Source: Phaeobacter sp. HF9A
GTDB lineage: Bacteria; Pseudomonadota; Alphaproteobacteria; Rhodobacterales; Rhodobacteraceae
Direction of reading: 5' to 3'
Assembly (NCBI RefSeq): GCF_011806385.1
Contig: NZ_JAATOX010000006.1
Coordinates: 1-64,000 of the forward strand
Length of the DNA stretch: 64,000 nt
In this document: positions 47,320 to 56,551 of the stretch, piece by piece
How the letters are laid out: each line of letters begins with the position of its first letter
How positions within the stretch are numbered: the first letter of the stretch is position 1
Notes under the pieces: model-generated
The model's database searches: none
Told to the model about the DNA's origin: nothing
The model's input: only the letters and a program-made list of their open reading frames with translations
Position numbers and translations under genes: made by a program

Positions 47320-48348
47320 TCAGTTGCAGGGTGCGGGGCCGTTTTCAACACCTTGGCACAGCGCTTCCTGAGTGATCCAGCCAGCGTCAACCACGGCGGA
47401 CAGGTTGTCCTTGGTGACCGGAACCGGCGACAGGAACTTGGCGGTCATGGTGGTGCCCGACGGAGAGGTCCAGGACGTGGCCCCATCGACATCTGCCATG
47501 GCGGAGCCACCGGCCAGCGCAACGGCGATCTCGCCAGCCGCATGACCAAGGTCGCGCGCGTCTTTCCACACGGAAACGGTCTGGGTGCCCTTGGCAACGC
47601 GGTTCAGCGCTGCGTGGTCGCCGTCCTGACCGGAAACCGGGATGCCTTCCATGCCCTGAGCGGTCAGCGCCGCCACAACACCGCCCGCGGTGCCGTCGTT
47701 GGAGGCCACAACCGCGTCGACCTTGTTGTCGTTGGCGGTCAGGATCTGTTCCATGTTGCGCTGTGCGTTCGCCGGCAGCCAGCCATCGGTATAGGCTTCG
47801 CCAACGATGGTGATGTCACCGGAATCAACAGCCGCCTGGATGATCTCTTGCTGACCACCGCGCAGGAAGTCTGCGTTCGGATCGGTCGGCGAACCTTTGA
47901 TCATGACGTAGTTGCCCTTGGGCATCGCCTCGAATACGGCGCGCGCCTGCATGCGGCCCACTTCGACGTTGTCAAAGGTCAGGTAGAAGGCACGACCATC
48001 TTCGATCAGACGGTCATAGGCGATAACCGGGATGCCTTCGTCTGCCGCAGCTTGCACGGCGGGGCCAATGGCCTGTGTGTCCTGCGCCAGAATGATCAGC
48101 GCATCAACGCCCTGTGCGATCAGGCTTTCGATGTCGGACAGCTGCTTGCTGGACGAGGATTGCGCGTCAGCAGAGATATACTCGGCTCCGGCTTCATCCA
48201 GCGCCGCAACGATGGCCGCTTCGTCGGTTTTCCAGCGTTCTTCCTGGAAGTTCGACCAGCTCACGCCCACGGTCAAATCAGCAGCAAATGCCGAAGATGC
48301 AGCAAATGCACTCAGTGCGATAACGGAGAGTCCGTTCAGAAATTTCAT
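47320..48348 (-). CDS. xylF: D-xylose ABC transporter substrate-binding protein
   Basis: A 342-residue periplasmic binding protein. A signal peptide is evident (LSVIALSAFAASSAFA, cleavage near residue 24), followed by the type I sugar-binding fold with GVSWSNFQEERWKTDE, DALIILAQDTQAIGP near residue 85, YVMIKGSPTDPNADFLRGGQ near residue 140 and SGQDGDHAALNRVAKGTQTVSVW near residue 255. The ATG at 48348 is preferred because AGGGAGGAAAAT precedes it; the in-frame extension upstream would lie in the promoter. First gene of xylF-xylH-xylG. Confidence 0.95.
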   Translation of the reverse strand: MKFLNGLSVIALSAFAASSAFAADLTVGVSWSNFQEERWKTDEAAIVAALDEAGAEYISADAQSSSSKQLSDIESLIAQGVDALIILAQDTQAIGPAVQAAADEGIPVIAYDRLIEDGRAFYLTFDNVEVGRMQARAVFEAMPKGNYVMIKGSPTDPNADFLRGGQQEIIQAAVDSGDITIVGEAYTDGWLPANAQRNMEQILTANDNKVDAVVASNDGTAGGVVAALTAQGMEGIPVSGQDGDHAALNRVAKGTQTVSVWKDARDLGHAAGEIAVALAGGSAMADVDGATSWTSPSGTTMTAKFLSPVPVTKDNLSAVVDAGWITQEALCQGVENGPAPCN

Positions 48349-48414
48349 ATTTTCCTCCCTTGTCGTGTGGCCCTGACGTTCATACGGGACACACTGTGAT
48401 TCATCTGTAACAAC

Positions 48415-48439
48415 ATTTTTTTTGAGTTTCAAATTAAAT
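48415..48439. promoter_or_regulatory. Putative XylR operator in the xylF-xylR gap
   Basis: A 25-bp imperfect inverted repeat centred on 48427: ATTT/AAAT outer arms and TTTGA/TCAAA inner arms. Aligned on centre with the repeat at the xylB promoter it gives the shared pattern TTTWTTT-N9-AAWWAAA. AT-rich operators of this form suit ROK-family repressors. Assignment to the adjacent XylR is inference. Confidence 0.55.
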
Positions 48440-48463
48440 CATGTATCCTTTCCGCAGGGAGAG

Positions 48464-48489
48464 GGTGCCACAGCGGTTACGCTGGCACC
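48464..48489. promoter_or_regulatory. Second inverted repeat in the xylF-xylR gap
   Basis: GGTGCCA (48464-48470) and TGGCACC (48483-48489) are perfect arms; nested CAGCG/CGCTG arms flank GTTA. The element lies 46 bases before xylR. It could be an operator for another regulator, such as a LacI-type repressor, or a hairpin in the xylR leader. Confidence 0.45.
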
Positions 48490-48534
48490 AATAGAAAGAT
48501 AGCGCAAAAAACCTTGCGCTGGAGGAGCATACTC

Positions 48535-49749
48535 TTGGCACGATCAGGCAGGCTGTCGTCTTTGGGCGATCAGCGCGAAAATGGACGTCAACAGATACTG
48601 GATGTGATTCGAACCACCGAGAGCATCGCCCGGATCGACATCGCAAAAGCCACCGGTATGAGCCCGGCCACCGTGACCTCGATCACCGCCGAGCTGCTGA
48701 GCGCAGGGCTGATCGAGGAGGTCGCCCCCGATGCCTCCGCCGAGAGCCGACGCGGCCGGCCGCGCGTGGCGCTGCGCATTTGTGGCAAGGCGCGGCTGAT
48801 CGCCGGGATCAAAGTGTCGCATCATCTTATTTCGGCGGTCCTGACAGATTTTGTCGGCGAAGAGCTGGCCAGCCATGAAATGCCGCTCTCGCAGGGGCGC
48901 ATGCCGGTTCAGGACCTCTGCACGCAAATCCTGCGCACGCTGGAAATCGCCTGCCAAAAGGGCAACCTGTCGATCAACGATCTTTCGGGCGTTGGCGTCG
49001 GCATTGCCGGGATGGTCGATGCGGAGCGCAATTTCGTCTATTGGTCCTCCTCGCTGGACGAACGGAATGTATCCCTCGGCGACGCGCTTGCGCAGGTCCT
49101 CCCCTGCCCGGTGTTTCTCGACAATGACGCCAATCTGGTGGCCAAGGCAGAACATCTCTTTGGCGAGGGGCGCACCTGCGAGAATTTCATCGTCATCACC
49201 ATCGAACATGGCGTTGGCATGGGGATCGTGATCGACGGCAAGATCTATCGCGGCAGTCGCGGCTGCGGGGCGGAGCTTGGCCACACCAAAGTCCATCTGG
49301 AAGGCGCGCTCTGCCAATGCGGCCAGCGCGGCTGTCTGGAGGCCTATGTCGGCGATTACGCGCTGCTGCGAGAGGCCAATCTTTCCAGCGGCGGCGCACG
49401 GCACGCCACTTTGGCCTCGCTCTTTGAGGCCGCCCAAAACGGCGATGCTGTTGCGCGCTCCATTCTGGACCGGGCCCGGCGCATGTTCGCCATGGGGCTT
49501 GCCAATGTGGTCAATATCTTTGACCCGTCCAAGATCATTCTGGCCGGAGCACGACTGTCCTTTGATCACCTTTATTCCGACAAGGTCATAGAAGAAATGC
49601 GCCATTGGGTGGTGCAGGTCGACGCGCCGCTGCCAGAGGTCATCGTGCATGATTGGGGCGATCTGATGTGGGCCAAGGGTGCCGCCGCCTATGGAATCGA
49701 AGAAGTAACCACCCAAACCGTAAAGGAACTCGCCAATGCGGCCGCCTAG
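48535..49749 (+). CDS. xylR: ROK-family xylose-operon regulator
   Basis: A 404-residue ROK repressor. The N-terminal helix-turn-helix is ARIDIAKATGMSPATVTSITAELL at about residues 35-58; the ROK domain has GVGVGIAGMVD near residue 157, DNDANLVAKAEHLFGEG near residue 200 and the zinc site CQCGQRGCLEAY near residue 260. The TTG at 48535 is chosen because GGAGG stands nine bases before it; an earlier TTG at 48514 has none. It is divergent from xylFHG, and the CRTAC1-like gene overlaps its end by 14 bases. Confidence 0.9.
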   Translation: MARSGRLSSLGDQRENGRQQILDVIRTTESIARIDIAKATGMSPATVTSITAELLSAGLIEEVAPDASAESRRGRPRVALRICGKARLIAGIKVSHHLISAVLTDFVGEELASHEMPLSQGRMPVQDLCTQILRTLEIACQKGNLSINDLSGVGVGIAGMVDAERNFVYWSSSLDERNVSLGDALAQVLPCPVFLDNDANLVAKAEHLFGEGRTCENFIVITIEHGVGMGIVIDGKIYRGSRGCGAELGHTKVHLEGALCQCGQRGCLEAYVGDYALLREANLSSGGARHATLASLFEAAQNGDAVARSILDRARRMFAMGLANVVNIFDPSKIILAGARLSFDHLYSDKVIEEMRHWVVQVDAPLPEVIVHDWGDLMWAKGAAAYGIEEVTTQTVKELANAAA

Positions 49750-51271
49750 CCATCTGAGCCTGGTCTTGCTGACCATCGCGGCCCCGCTCTCTGCCGCGCC
49801 GCAGGCACCGAGCTTCACCCCCGTTCCGGTCGCGGAACATATCTATGGTGGTGGCTGGGAGCATTACGTGGGGGGCGGACTTGCGGTGTTTGACTGCAAC
49901 GGCGACGCGCTGCCAGAGCTCTACGCCGCCGGTGGCGAAAACCCGGCGCAGCTCTTCATGAATACCACAGATGGCGACGGTGCGGCGCTATCTTTTGCCC
50001 TAGACACCCCAGAGGAGCTGGCGCTGACCGGCGTGACCGGGGCATATCCGCTTGATATTGATGGCGATTCAATCCTCGACCTGGCCATCATGCGCGCCGG
50101 AACGGATGTCTTGCTCAAGGGCAGCGGCTCTTGCCACTTCACCCCCTTTGCGGATCTTGGCTTCAGCAGCGACAATCACTGGACCACTGGATTCTCCGCC
50201 ACCTGGGAGGGCGGGAACACACTGCCGACCCTGGCCTTTGGCACCTATGTGGACCGCACCGACCCCAATGGCCCCTTTGGCACCTGCGATGATACCCTGC
50301 TCTATCGTCCGAAGGACGGGCACTACGACACCGCCAAGGCGCTGTCGCCGGGGTTTTGCGCGCTCTCCGTCCTGTTCAGCGACTGGAACCACAATGGCCG
50401 CGCGGATCTGCGCCTCTCCAATGACCGCCACTACTATGTGCGAGGTGGGCAAGAACAACTGTGGGCAATGGAGGACACTCCGCGGCTTTATACCGCCGAG
50501 GAAGGTTGGAAGCCCTATGCGCTCTGGGGCATGGGGATCGCCTCGCGCGATATGAACGGCGATGGCTATCAGGACGTCTATCTGACCTCGATGGGGGATC
50601 AGAAGTTCCAGCTGCAAAACCCCGCTTCCGATGGCCCCGTGTGGGAGGATGTAACCTATGGGTTTGGCACCACCGCGCATCGCCCCTATACCGGCGGCGA
50701 CGGGCGGCCCTCGACCGGCTGGCATGCGGCCTTTGGTGATGTGAACAACGACGGGCGCGACGACATCTTTGTCACCAAGGGCAATGTGGAACAGATGCCC
50801 GGCGCGGCGCAAAAGGATCCCAACAACCTGATGCTGCAACAGGCGGATGGCAGTTTTGTTGAGATCGGCGAGGCCGCCGGTATCGCCAGCCTGCACCGGG
50901 GTCGTGGCGGCGCTTTGGTGGATCTCAATCGCGACGGGTTTCTCGACATCGCCGTGGTCAACCGACGTGCCGCGATGGAAGTCTGGCAGAACGATGGGGC
51001 GACCGGCGGCAATTGGCTGTTGCTGCGCCTGGAGGCCCGCGCCCCCAATACCCGCGCTGTCGGCGCCTTTATTGAAATCGACGTGGACGGCCAGCGCATG
51101 ATGCGCGAGGTCACCATTGGTGGTGGCCATGCAGGCGGTGACAGTGGCGATTTCCATGTTGGGCTTGGGGCCGCAGCCACCGCCATGGTCCGGGTGATCT
51201 GGCCTGACGGCCAGATCGGTGAGTGGCAGGATCTGGAGGCAAACCAGCGTGTTACGCTGTCACCTCAGTGA
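49736..51271 (+). CDS. Secreted CRTAC1-like FG-GAP repeat protein
   Basis: A 511-residue secreted protein. A signal peptide (LSLVLLTIAAPLSA, cleavage near residue 20) precedes a beta-propeller with several calcium-binding Asp-rich FG-GAP/VCBS loops: DIDGDSILD, DMNGDGYQD, DVNNDGRDD and DLNRDGFLD. The C terminus matches the UnbV/ASPIC domain (NWLLLRLEARAPNTRAVGA near residue 420, VRVIWPDG near residue 482). It begins inside xylR with a good AAAGGA site eight bases before the ATG, so it is translated from the xylR message. It converges on a di-heme peroxidase gene with ten bases between stops. Function unknown; extracellular or periplasmic polysaccharide interaction is one possibility. Confidence 0.83.
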   Translation: MRPPSHLSLVLLTIAAPLSAAPQAPSFTPVPVAEHIYGGGWEHYVGGGLAVFDCNGDALPELYAAGGENPAQLFMNTTDGDGAALSFALDTPEELALTGVTGAYPLDIDGDSILDLAIMRAGTDVLLKGSGSCHFTPFADLGFSSDNHWTTGFSATWEGGNTLPTLAFGTYVDRTDPNGPFGTCDDTLLYRPKDGHYDTAKALSPGFCALSVLFSDWNHNGRADLRLSNDRHYYVRGGQEQLWAMEDTPRLYTAEEGWKPYALWGMGIASRDMNGDGYQDVYLTSMGDQKFQLQNPASDGPVWEDVTYGFGTTAHRPYTGGDGRPSTGWHAAFGDVNNDGRDDIFVTKGNVEQMPGAAQKDPNNLMLQQADGSFVEIGEAAGIASLHRGRGGALVDLNRDGFLDIAVVNRRAAMEVWQNDGATGGNWLLLRLEARAPNTRAVGAFIEIDVDGQRMMREVTIGGGHAGGDSGDFHVGLGAAATAMVRVIWPDGQIGEWQDLEANQRVTLSPQ

Positions 51272-51281
51272 TGGGCAGAAC

Positions 51282-52601
51282 CTAGTGATCAACCGGCAGG
51301 CCACTGGGAATCGCCTTTGGCACCCCCAGCCGCCCTGCCGCTGCGGTCTCATCCGTCAGGGCGTTCAGGAAGGCGACAAGATCCGCGATCTCTGCCTCCG
51401 TCAGGGTGATGTCAGGCGCAGTGACCGATGCACGCAGCGCCGCGCGGTCTTCGGCGCTGTCAAGGATGGCCCAGTCTGCCACCCCGTCCAGCGGCGGGAG
51501 GATAGCCTGAGTTCTGTCGTAATTATCCAACGCTTGCGCGGGGTTTACGTGGTGCCGGATGGCCCCCTCCAATGTGGCATAGGCGCCATCATGCCCGTAG
51601 GGGGCGGTCAGGGTTACGTTGCGCAGCGACGGCGTGCGAAAGGCATAGGCGTCCTCCGCCTCTCCGGTGACCCGGATGCGGCCCTCATCCCGGTGGTGGC
51701 TCTCAAACCGGGCCGCCTTGCCGGGGCCAAACTGCGGCATCGCCAAAGCGTGGAACGCATGGTCGGTCTGTAGCCAGCCCGCATGGCAAGAACTGCATCC
51801 CGCCGCGCCGTAAAACAGATCCATGCCGCGTTTGGCGGGATCCGAAAGCCCGCCCTGCCCGAGCATATAGACATCAAAAGGGCTCATATCGGCGCGCCAT
51901 TCGAAGCGGATGAAATCGGCCATGGCATTGGCGATCTCGGCAAATGTGATCGGCGCGCCTGCGCCAAGAACCGTGTCAAACCGCGCCCGATAGTCGGGAA
52001 TGGCCTCGACCCGCGCCGCGATTCTGTCCCAGGCGCCGCCGGGGGTGGACAGCTGGCCCAGGCGCACCGCCTCGGCGACCTCATTCTCTGAATAATGTCC
52101 GGCCATCTCATCCGGCGAGAGAACGGGAAACATCGCCTGCGCGGCAAGCGCGTCGTCAAAGCCGGCAACCATATCCTCGCCCAGCGGCGTGCGCAGACCA
52201 TTGGGAAAATCCGGGTGCCCTTCCAGCCGCCCGTCGTGAAACATCACCGTGAACTGCGCCGCGCCGAGGTTCCACAGGCCCGGGGCATTGCGCGGAATAC
52301 GTTCCTCCGGGTGGTTGGCGGGGTTCGCTTTGCGCTCCGGGCCAAGGCCAAGACCGCCCTCGCCGATCCCCAGAGAGACCCCATCCCCGGTGCCAAACTT
52401 GGGATGGTGACAGGTTGAACAGGCGATATTGCGATTGCCGGACAGGATCGGATCGTAAAACAGCAGCTGCCCCAGCTCTACCGCCGCCATGTCGGCCTCG
52501 GGAAAGATCGGACGCGGACCAAGCGCGGGGCGCTCTCCTGCAACTGTAAAAGACGCAGAGGCCATCAGCCCCGCAACGATGATCGCGCGCGTCAGCCCCA
52601 T
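51282..52601 (-). CDS. Di-heme cytochrome c peroxidase/MauG-like protein
   Basis: A 439-residue periplasmic protein with a signal peptide (cleavage near TVA-G at residue 22). Two c-type heme sites are visible: IACSTCHHPK near residue 60 and AGCSSCHAGW near residue 268, and the C-terminal RTPSLRNVTLTAPYGHDGAY near residue 322 is typical of this family. Known members reduce hydrogen peroxide (CcpA) or oxidise residues in partner proteins (MauG). Its start overlaps galM by ten bases, so it is the last gene of the xylB-xylA-galM operon. Which reaction it performs is unknown; the CRTAC1-like neighbour is a candidate partner. Confidence 0.88.
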   Translation of the reverse strand: MGLTRAIIVAGLMASASFTVAGERPALGPRPIFPEADMAAVELGQLLFYDPILSGNRNIACSTCHHPKFGTGDGVSLGIGEGGLGLGPERKANPANHPEERIPRNAPGLWNLGAAQFTVMFHDGRLEGHPDFPNGLRTPLGEDMVAGFDDALAAQAMFPVLSPDEMAGHYSENEVAEAVRLGQLSTPGGAWDRIAARVEAIPDYRARFDTVLGAGAPITFAEIANAMADFIRFEWRADMSPFDVYMLGQGGLSDPAKRGMDLFYGAAGCSSCHAGWLQTDHAFHALAMPQFGPGKAARFESHHRDEGRIRVTGEAEDAYAFRTPSLRNVTLTAPYGHDGAYATLEGAIRHHVNPAQALDNYDRTQAILPPLDGVADWAILDSAEDRAALRASVTAPDITLTEAEIADLVAFLNALTDETAAAGRLGVPKAIPSGLPVDH

Positions 52602-53605
52602 CCGAAATCCAGCCTCAGGTTCTGGACATAGGGTTTATCGGGCGTCACGATCACGCTGGGAAAATCGGGCTGGTTCACCGCATTGGCATGTCCTTGCGGT
52701 TCGAAACACAGGCCCATTCCGGGGCCGATCGTTTGCCCGGACAGGCCACCGCCCTGTGCCGGCAGCATCATCGCTGTATAGACCTGTGCACCGGGTTGCT
52801 CGGTCGTGACGGTCATCCGCAACCCGTCTGGCGCAGTAAGGATGGCAACAGGCAAGGCCGGATCGCGGGTGTCGTCAAACACAACGTTGATATCCGTGCC
52901 CAAACGTTCGCGATCCAGATCACCGAGGCTCTGCCCCATACGCAGATCGTAGCGCGTGCCATCGGGAGGTGCGATCTCTCCATAGGGGACATTGGTATCA
53001 TCCACCGCGAGATAGCCGATGGCATCCACCTGCAACCGATGATCCCAGATCGGCTGCCCGCCCCCCATGAGGTTATAATAGTTGTGCTGCGCCATATTGA
53101 TCGGTGTGGGCCGATCAACGGTGGCGGACATCTGGTAATCGACAGACATCGCGTCCAGCGTCACAACGACGGTGAAATCCACCGCCCCGGGAAAGCCATT
53201 CTCTCCGTCCGGGGAGTGATAGCTCAACCGCGCGCTTGCGGCGCTTAGCGGTTCCAGCTCCCAGATCACATGCGACAGCCCCTTGGGGCCGCCATGCAGC
53301 TGATTGTTGCCCTCGTTCGCGTCCAGATAATAATGCTGCCCGCCCAGCGCGAACTGTGCATTCTTGATCCGGTTTGCGACCCGCCCCGCGATCACGCCGA
53401 GATATGCGGGATTGTCCAGATAGGCCGCCGGATCCGCGAACCCGAGGATCAGCGGCCGGTCTTCGCCCTTGGCCGTCAGGCGCAGATCTCGTGTCACCGC
53501 CCCGAAGTTCAGCAGGCTCAGCGAGAGCCCGTCGCTCTGCAATGTGACTTCCTTGAGCATTTGACCGCGATGCAGCCCGTGATTGATGATCTGCGCCTTA
53601 CCCAT
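52592..53605 (-). CDS. galM: Aldose 1-epimerase (mutarotase)
   Basis: A 337-residue mutarotase that interconverts alpha and beta anomers of aldoses. The catalytic His is in MAQHNYYNLMGG near residue 166 and the catalytic Glu in GLCFEPQGHANAV near residue 300; NRIKNAQFALGG near residue 77 also fits. The ATG shares one base with the xylA stop (TGATG). In this locus it would make alpha-xylose for XylA after uptake. Co-transcribed with xylB and xylA. Confidence 0.94.
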   Translation of the reverse strand: MGKAQIINHGLHRGQMLKEVTLQSDGLSLSLLNFGAVTRDLRLTAKGEDRPLILGFADPAAYLDNPAYLGVIAGRVANRIKNAQFALGGQHYYLDANEGNNQLHGGPKGLSHVIWELEPLSAASARLSYHSPDGENGFPGAVDFTVVVTLDAMSVDYQMSATVDRPTPINMAQHNYYNLMGGGQPIWDHRLQVDAIGYLAVDDTNVPYGEIAPPDGTRYDLRMGQSLGDLDRERLGTDINVVFDDTRDPALPVAILTAPDGLRMTVTTEQPGAQVYTAMMLPAQGGGLSGQTIGPGMGLCFEPQGHANAVNQPDFPSVIVTPDKPYVQNLRLDFGWG

Positions 53606-54915
53606 CAGACGAACCGATTGACGAGGTTTTCGAGGTATTCCTGCTTGCCGGAGCGCGGCTTGGGGTTGATGCCCTCGGCCTCGACCTTCTGCGCGATATC
53701 CTCAAGCGACAGCTTGCCCGCCAGCATCTCCTGCGCATCCGGTTTCTGCCAATCCGCATAGCGGTCGGTCACGAAACCATCCAGGGTGCCGTCTTCGATC
53801 ATCGCGGCGGCAGCTTTAAAGCCACGGGCACAGATATCCATACCGCCGACATGCGCCATCAGCAGATCCTCGGGGTCGATCGACTGGCGGCGCAGCTTTG
53901 CGTCAAAATTGGTGCCGCCGGAGGTAAAGCCGCCGTGCTTGAGGATATGGTAATAGGCCAGTGCCACCTCGGGCGTGTTGTTGGGGAACTGGTCGGTGTC
54001 CCAGCCGGATTGGTAGTCGTTGCGGTTCATGTCGATGGAACCAAAGATGCCCAGCGCCTGCGCGGTGGCGATCTCATGTTCAAACGAATGCCCGGCCAGG
54101 ATCGCATGACCCTGCTCAAGGTTCATCTTTACTTCGTTTTCCAACCCATGCCGTTTCAGGAAGCCATAAACCGTGGCGACGTCGTAATCATACTGGTGCT
54201 TGGTCGGCTCCTGCGGTTTCGGCTCCACCAGGATCTGCCCTTTGAAGCCGATCTTGTGCTTATACTCCACCACCAGATTGAGCATGCGGCCCAATTGCTG
54301 GTCTTCCTGACGCAGGTCGGTGTTGAGCAGGGTCTCATAGCCCTCGCGACCACCCCAGAGCACGTAGTTCTCGCCACCGAGGCGATGGGTGGCATCCATG
54401 CAAGTCTTGATGGTCGCCGCCGAAAAGGCAAAGACCTCCGGGTCGGGGTTTGTCGCCGCGCCGGACATAAAGCGCGCGTTGGAAAACAGGTTGGCGGTGC
54501 CCCAAAGGAGCTTGACGCCGGTCTCTTCCTGCTTTTGCGCGAAATACTCGACGATCTCGTTCAGGTTACGGGTGTTTTCCGCAAAATCCTTGCCCTCGGG
54601 GCGCACGTCCAGATCGTGGAAACAGTAGTAGGGCGATTGCAGCAGGGTGAACATCTCAAACGCCACATCGGCCTTGAGCTTGGCGGCCTCCATCGTGTCC
54701 TTGAACCAGGGGCGATCAAAGGTCTGACCGCCAAAGGGATCGCCGCCCGGCCAGACAAAGTTGTGCCAGTAGCAGGTGGCAAAGCGCAGATGCTCTTTCA
54801 TGGTCTTGCCGAGGATCACCTCCTCGGGGTTGTAGTGGCGGAAGGCCAGCGGGTTGCGGCTGTCCTCGCCCTCATATTGGATCTGCGAGACGTCGCCAAA
54901 AAAGCCAGTCGTCAT
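53605..54915 (-). CDS. xylA: Xylose isomerase
   Basis: A 436-residue class II xylose isomerase converting D-xylose to D-xylulose. The metal ligands are in [16 protein letters not shown] near residue 232, [18 protein letters not shown] near residue 265, [17 protein letters not shown] near residue 297 and [11 protein letters not shown] near residue 335. [14 protein letters not shown] near residue 188 is a standard signature. The start overlaps the xylB stop by four bases, and the stop touches galM. Confidence 0.98.
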   Translation of the reverse strand: MTTGFFGDVSQIQYEGEDSRNPLAFRHYNPEEVILGKTMKEHLRFATCYWHNFVWPGGDPFGGQTFDRPWFKDTMEAAKLKADVAFEMFTLLQSPYYCFHDLDVRPEGKDFAENTRNLNEIVEYFAQKQEETGVKLLWGTANLFSNARFMSGAATNPDPEVFAFSAATIKTCMDATHRLGGENYVLWGGREGYETLLNTDLRQEDQQLGRMLNLVVEYKHKIGFKGQILVEPKPQEPTKHQYDYDVATVYGFLKRHGLENEVKMNLEQGHAILAGHSFEHEIATAQALGIFGSIDMNRNDYQSGWDTDQFPNNTPEVALAYYHILKHGGFTSGGTNFDAKLRRQSIDPEDLLMAHVGGMDICARGFKAAAAMIEDGTLDGFVTDRYADWQKPDAQEMLAGKLSLEDIAQKVEAEGINPKPRSGKQEYLENLVNRFV

Positions 54916-56363
54916 GTCATCAGTGCTTTCATACTAGGATAGAGCGCGCGGTATTTGGCGTATGAGGCGTCAAAGGCTTCGGCCAGATCCGCACGCGGGT
55001 CTATGGTGTGGGCAATGGGCGGTGCGGTCATGATGCTGGCAAGATCGCCACCAGTGGCCGCCATGGCCAGACGCGCCGCGCCAAGGGCCGCGCCGAATTC
55101 GCCCTTGTCGGGAATGTCCAGCGGCAGGCCGAGCACGGTCGCCAGGGTCTCCACCCAATAGCGCGACTGGGTGCCGCCGCCGACGGCGAGCAGCCGGGTC
55201 AGATCGGTCTGGGTGCCCTTCAATGCCTCCAGGCAATCGCGCAGCGCAAAGGCCACACCTTCCATCACCGCCTGTGTCAGCTCGGCGGGGCCATCGCCAA
55301 TGTCGAGCCCGGCCAGAGTGGCGCGGATGCGGGCATCATTATGCGGGGTTCGCTCGCCGGACAGATAGGGCAGGAAAGTGATCGAGGAGGGACCGGCAAT
55401 GCGCTCCGGCAACAACCCGGCCAGCGCGGCGGGCGTTTGCCCGAGTGAGCGCGACAGCCAGTTCAGACAATCGGTCGCCGCCAGGATCACCCCCATCTGA
55501 TACCATGTGTCAGGCACCGCGTGGCAGAAGGTATGCACCGCCGAGGCCGGATCGGGCTGATACTGCCCCTTGGCGGCCAACAACACGCCGGATGTGCCAA
55601 GGCTGACAAATCCCTCACCGTCGCGGAAACAGCCGGCACCGCAGGCGGCGACAGCATTGTCACCACCGCCACCGGCAACAACAACGGGGCCGGAAATCCC
55701 CCACTCGCGTTGCAGTTCACCCCGCAGATCGCCACCGGGTGCGGCGCCCTCTACCAGATCAGGCATCTGGTCCCGGCGCATGCCAGAGGCATCCAGCAGC
55801 GCCTCGGACCAATCGCGCGCGCCAACGTCCAGCCAGGAGGTCCCGGCGCTGTCGGACATGTCGGAAATATATGCGCCGGTCAGCCAATAGCGGACATAGT
55901 CCTTGGGCAGCAGCACCTTGGCAACCTTGGCAAAAATCTCCGGCTCATGGGCCTTGACCCAGGCGAGTTTCGGCGCGGTAAAGCCGGGAAACACGATGTT
56001 GCCCGAAAGATCCCGCACGCCGCTCATCGCGTCCAGCGCGGCAGCCTCGGTTGCGGAGCGGGTGTCGTTCCACAGGATACAGGGCCGCAACACCTTGCCC
56101 GCCGCATCGAGCAGCGTTGCGCCATGCATATGACCGCTGAGCCCAATACCGCGCAGCGCCGCAAGTTCCGTGGGATGCGCTGCCTTTAACCCCGCCAGCG
56201 CGGATTTGCAGGCCTCGATCCAGTCCTGCGGATCCTGCTCGCTCCAGCCGCTCTGCGGGTGCGAAACCCCATAGGCCGCATCCGCCACGCCAATCACGTT
56301 GCCCGCCTCATCAGCCAGCAACGCGCGCAGCCCCGACGTTCCCACGTCAAGCCCCAGAAACAT
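54912..56363 (-). CDS. xylB: Xylulokinase
   Basis: A 483-residue FGGY kinase that phosphorylates D-xylulose to xylulose 5-phosphate. It begins with the ATPase loop [24 protein letters not shown] near residue 77 and the catalytic Asp in [14 protein letters not shown] near residue 230 are present, and the C-terminal [11 protein letters not shown] near residue 400 fits. The ATG at 56363 is chosen because GGGAGGACA precedes it. First gene of xylB-xylA-galM-peroxidase, expressed from the operator-bearing promoter just upstream. Confidence 0.96.
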   Translation of the reverse strand: MFLGLDVGTSGLRALLADEAGNVIGVADAAYGVSHPQSGWSEQDPQDWIEACKSALAGLKAAHPTELAALRGIGLSGHMHGATLLDAAGKVLRPCILWNDTRSATEAAALDAMSGVRDLSGNIVFPGFTAPKLAWVKAHEPEIFAKVAKVLLPKDYVRYWLTGAYISDMSDSAGTSWLDVGARDWSEALLDASGMRRDQMPDLVEGAAPGGDLRGELQREWGISGPVVVAGGGGDNAVAACGAGCFRDGEGFVSLGTSGVLLAAKGQYQPDPASAVHTFCHAVPDTWYQMGVILAATDCLNWLSRSLGQTPAALAGLLPERIAGPSSITFLPYLSGERTPHNDARIRATLAGLDIGDGPAELTQAVMEGVAFALRDCLEALKGTQTDLTRLLAVGGGTQSRYWVETLATVLGLPLDIPDKGEFGAALGAARLAMAATGGDLASIMTAPPIAHTIDPRADLAEAFDASYAKYRALYPSMKALMT

Positions 56364-56414
56364 TCGATGTCCTCCCAATCGCCTTCTGCGCGGCACCGCT
56401 AAATGCTGCACATA

Positions 56415-56460
56415 TTTATTTCGGCCATTAAAATAAACCAGAATCGCCAGAGACTGTCAA
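56415..56460 (-). promoter_or_regulatory. xylB promoter with putative XylR operator
   Basis: On the minus strand TTGACA (56460-56455) and TTTATT (56437-56432) have a 17-bp spacer, a near-consensus promoter. The inverted repeat TTTATTT-N9-AAATAAA (56415-56437) covers the -10 and start region, as expected of a repressor site, and resembles the repeat between xylF and xylR. Confidence 0.7.
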
Positions 56461-56551
56461 TCTGTCCCGGCAAAATTGCCGTCGCGTTCCCGCCTCGCCG
56501 GAGGATCGCAGAATTCGCCAATGTGAAACAAACCGGGCGCCATGCCGTCCC

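Noticed and set aside
48464-48490. Sigma-54 promoter suggested by TGGCAC on the minus strand
   Set aside because: The GG and GC elements do not have the strict spacing required; the next GC is two bases too far.
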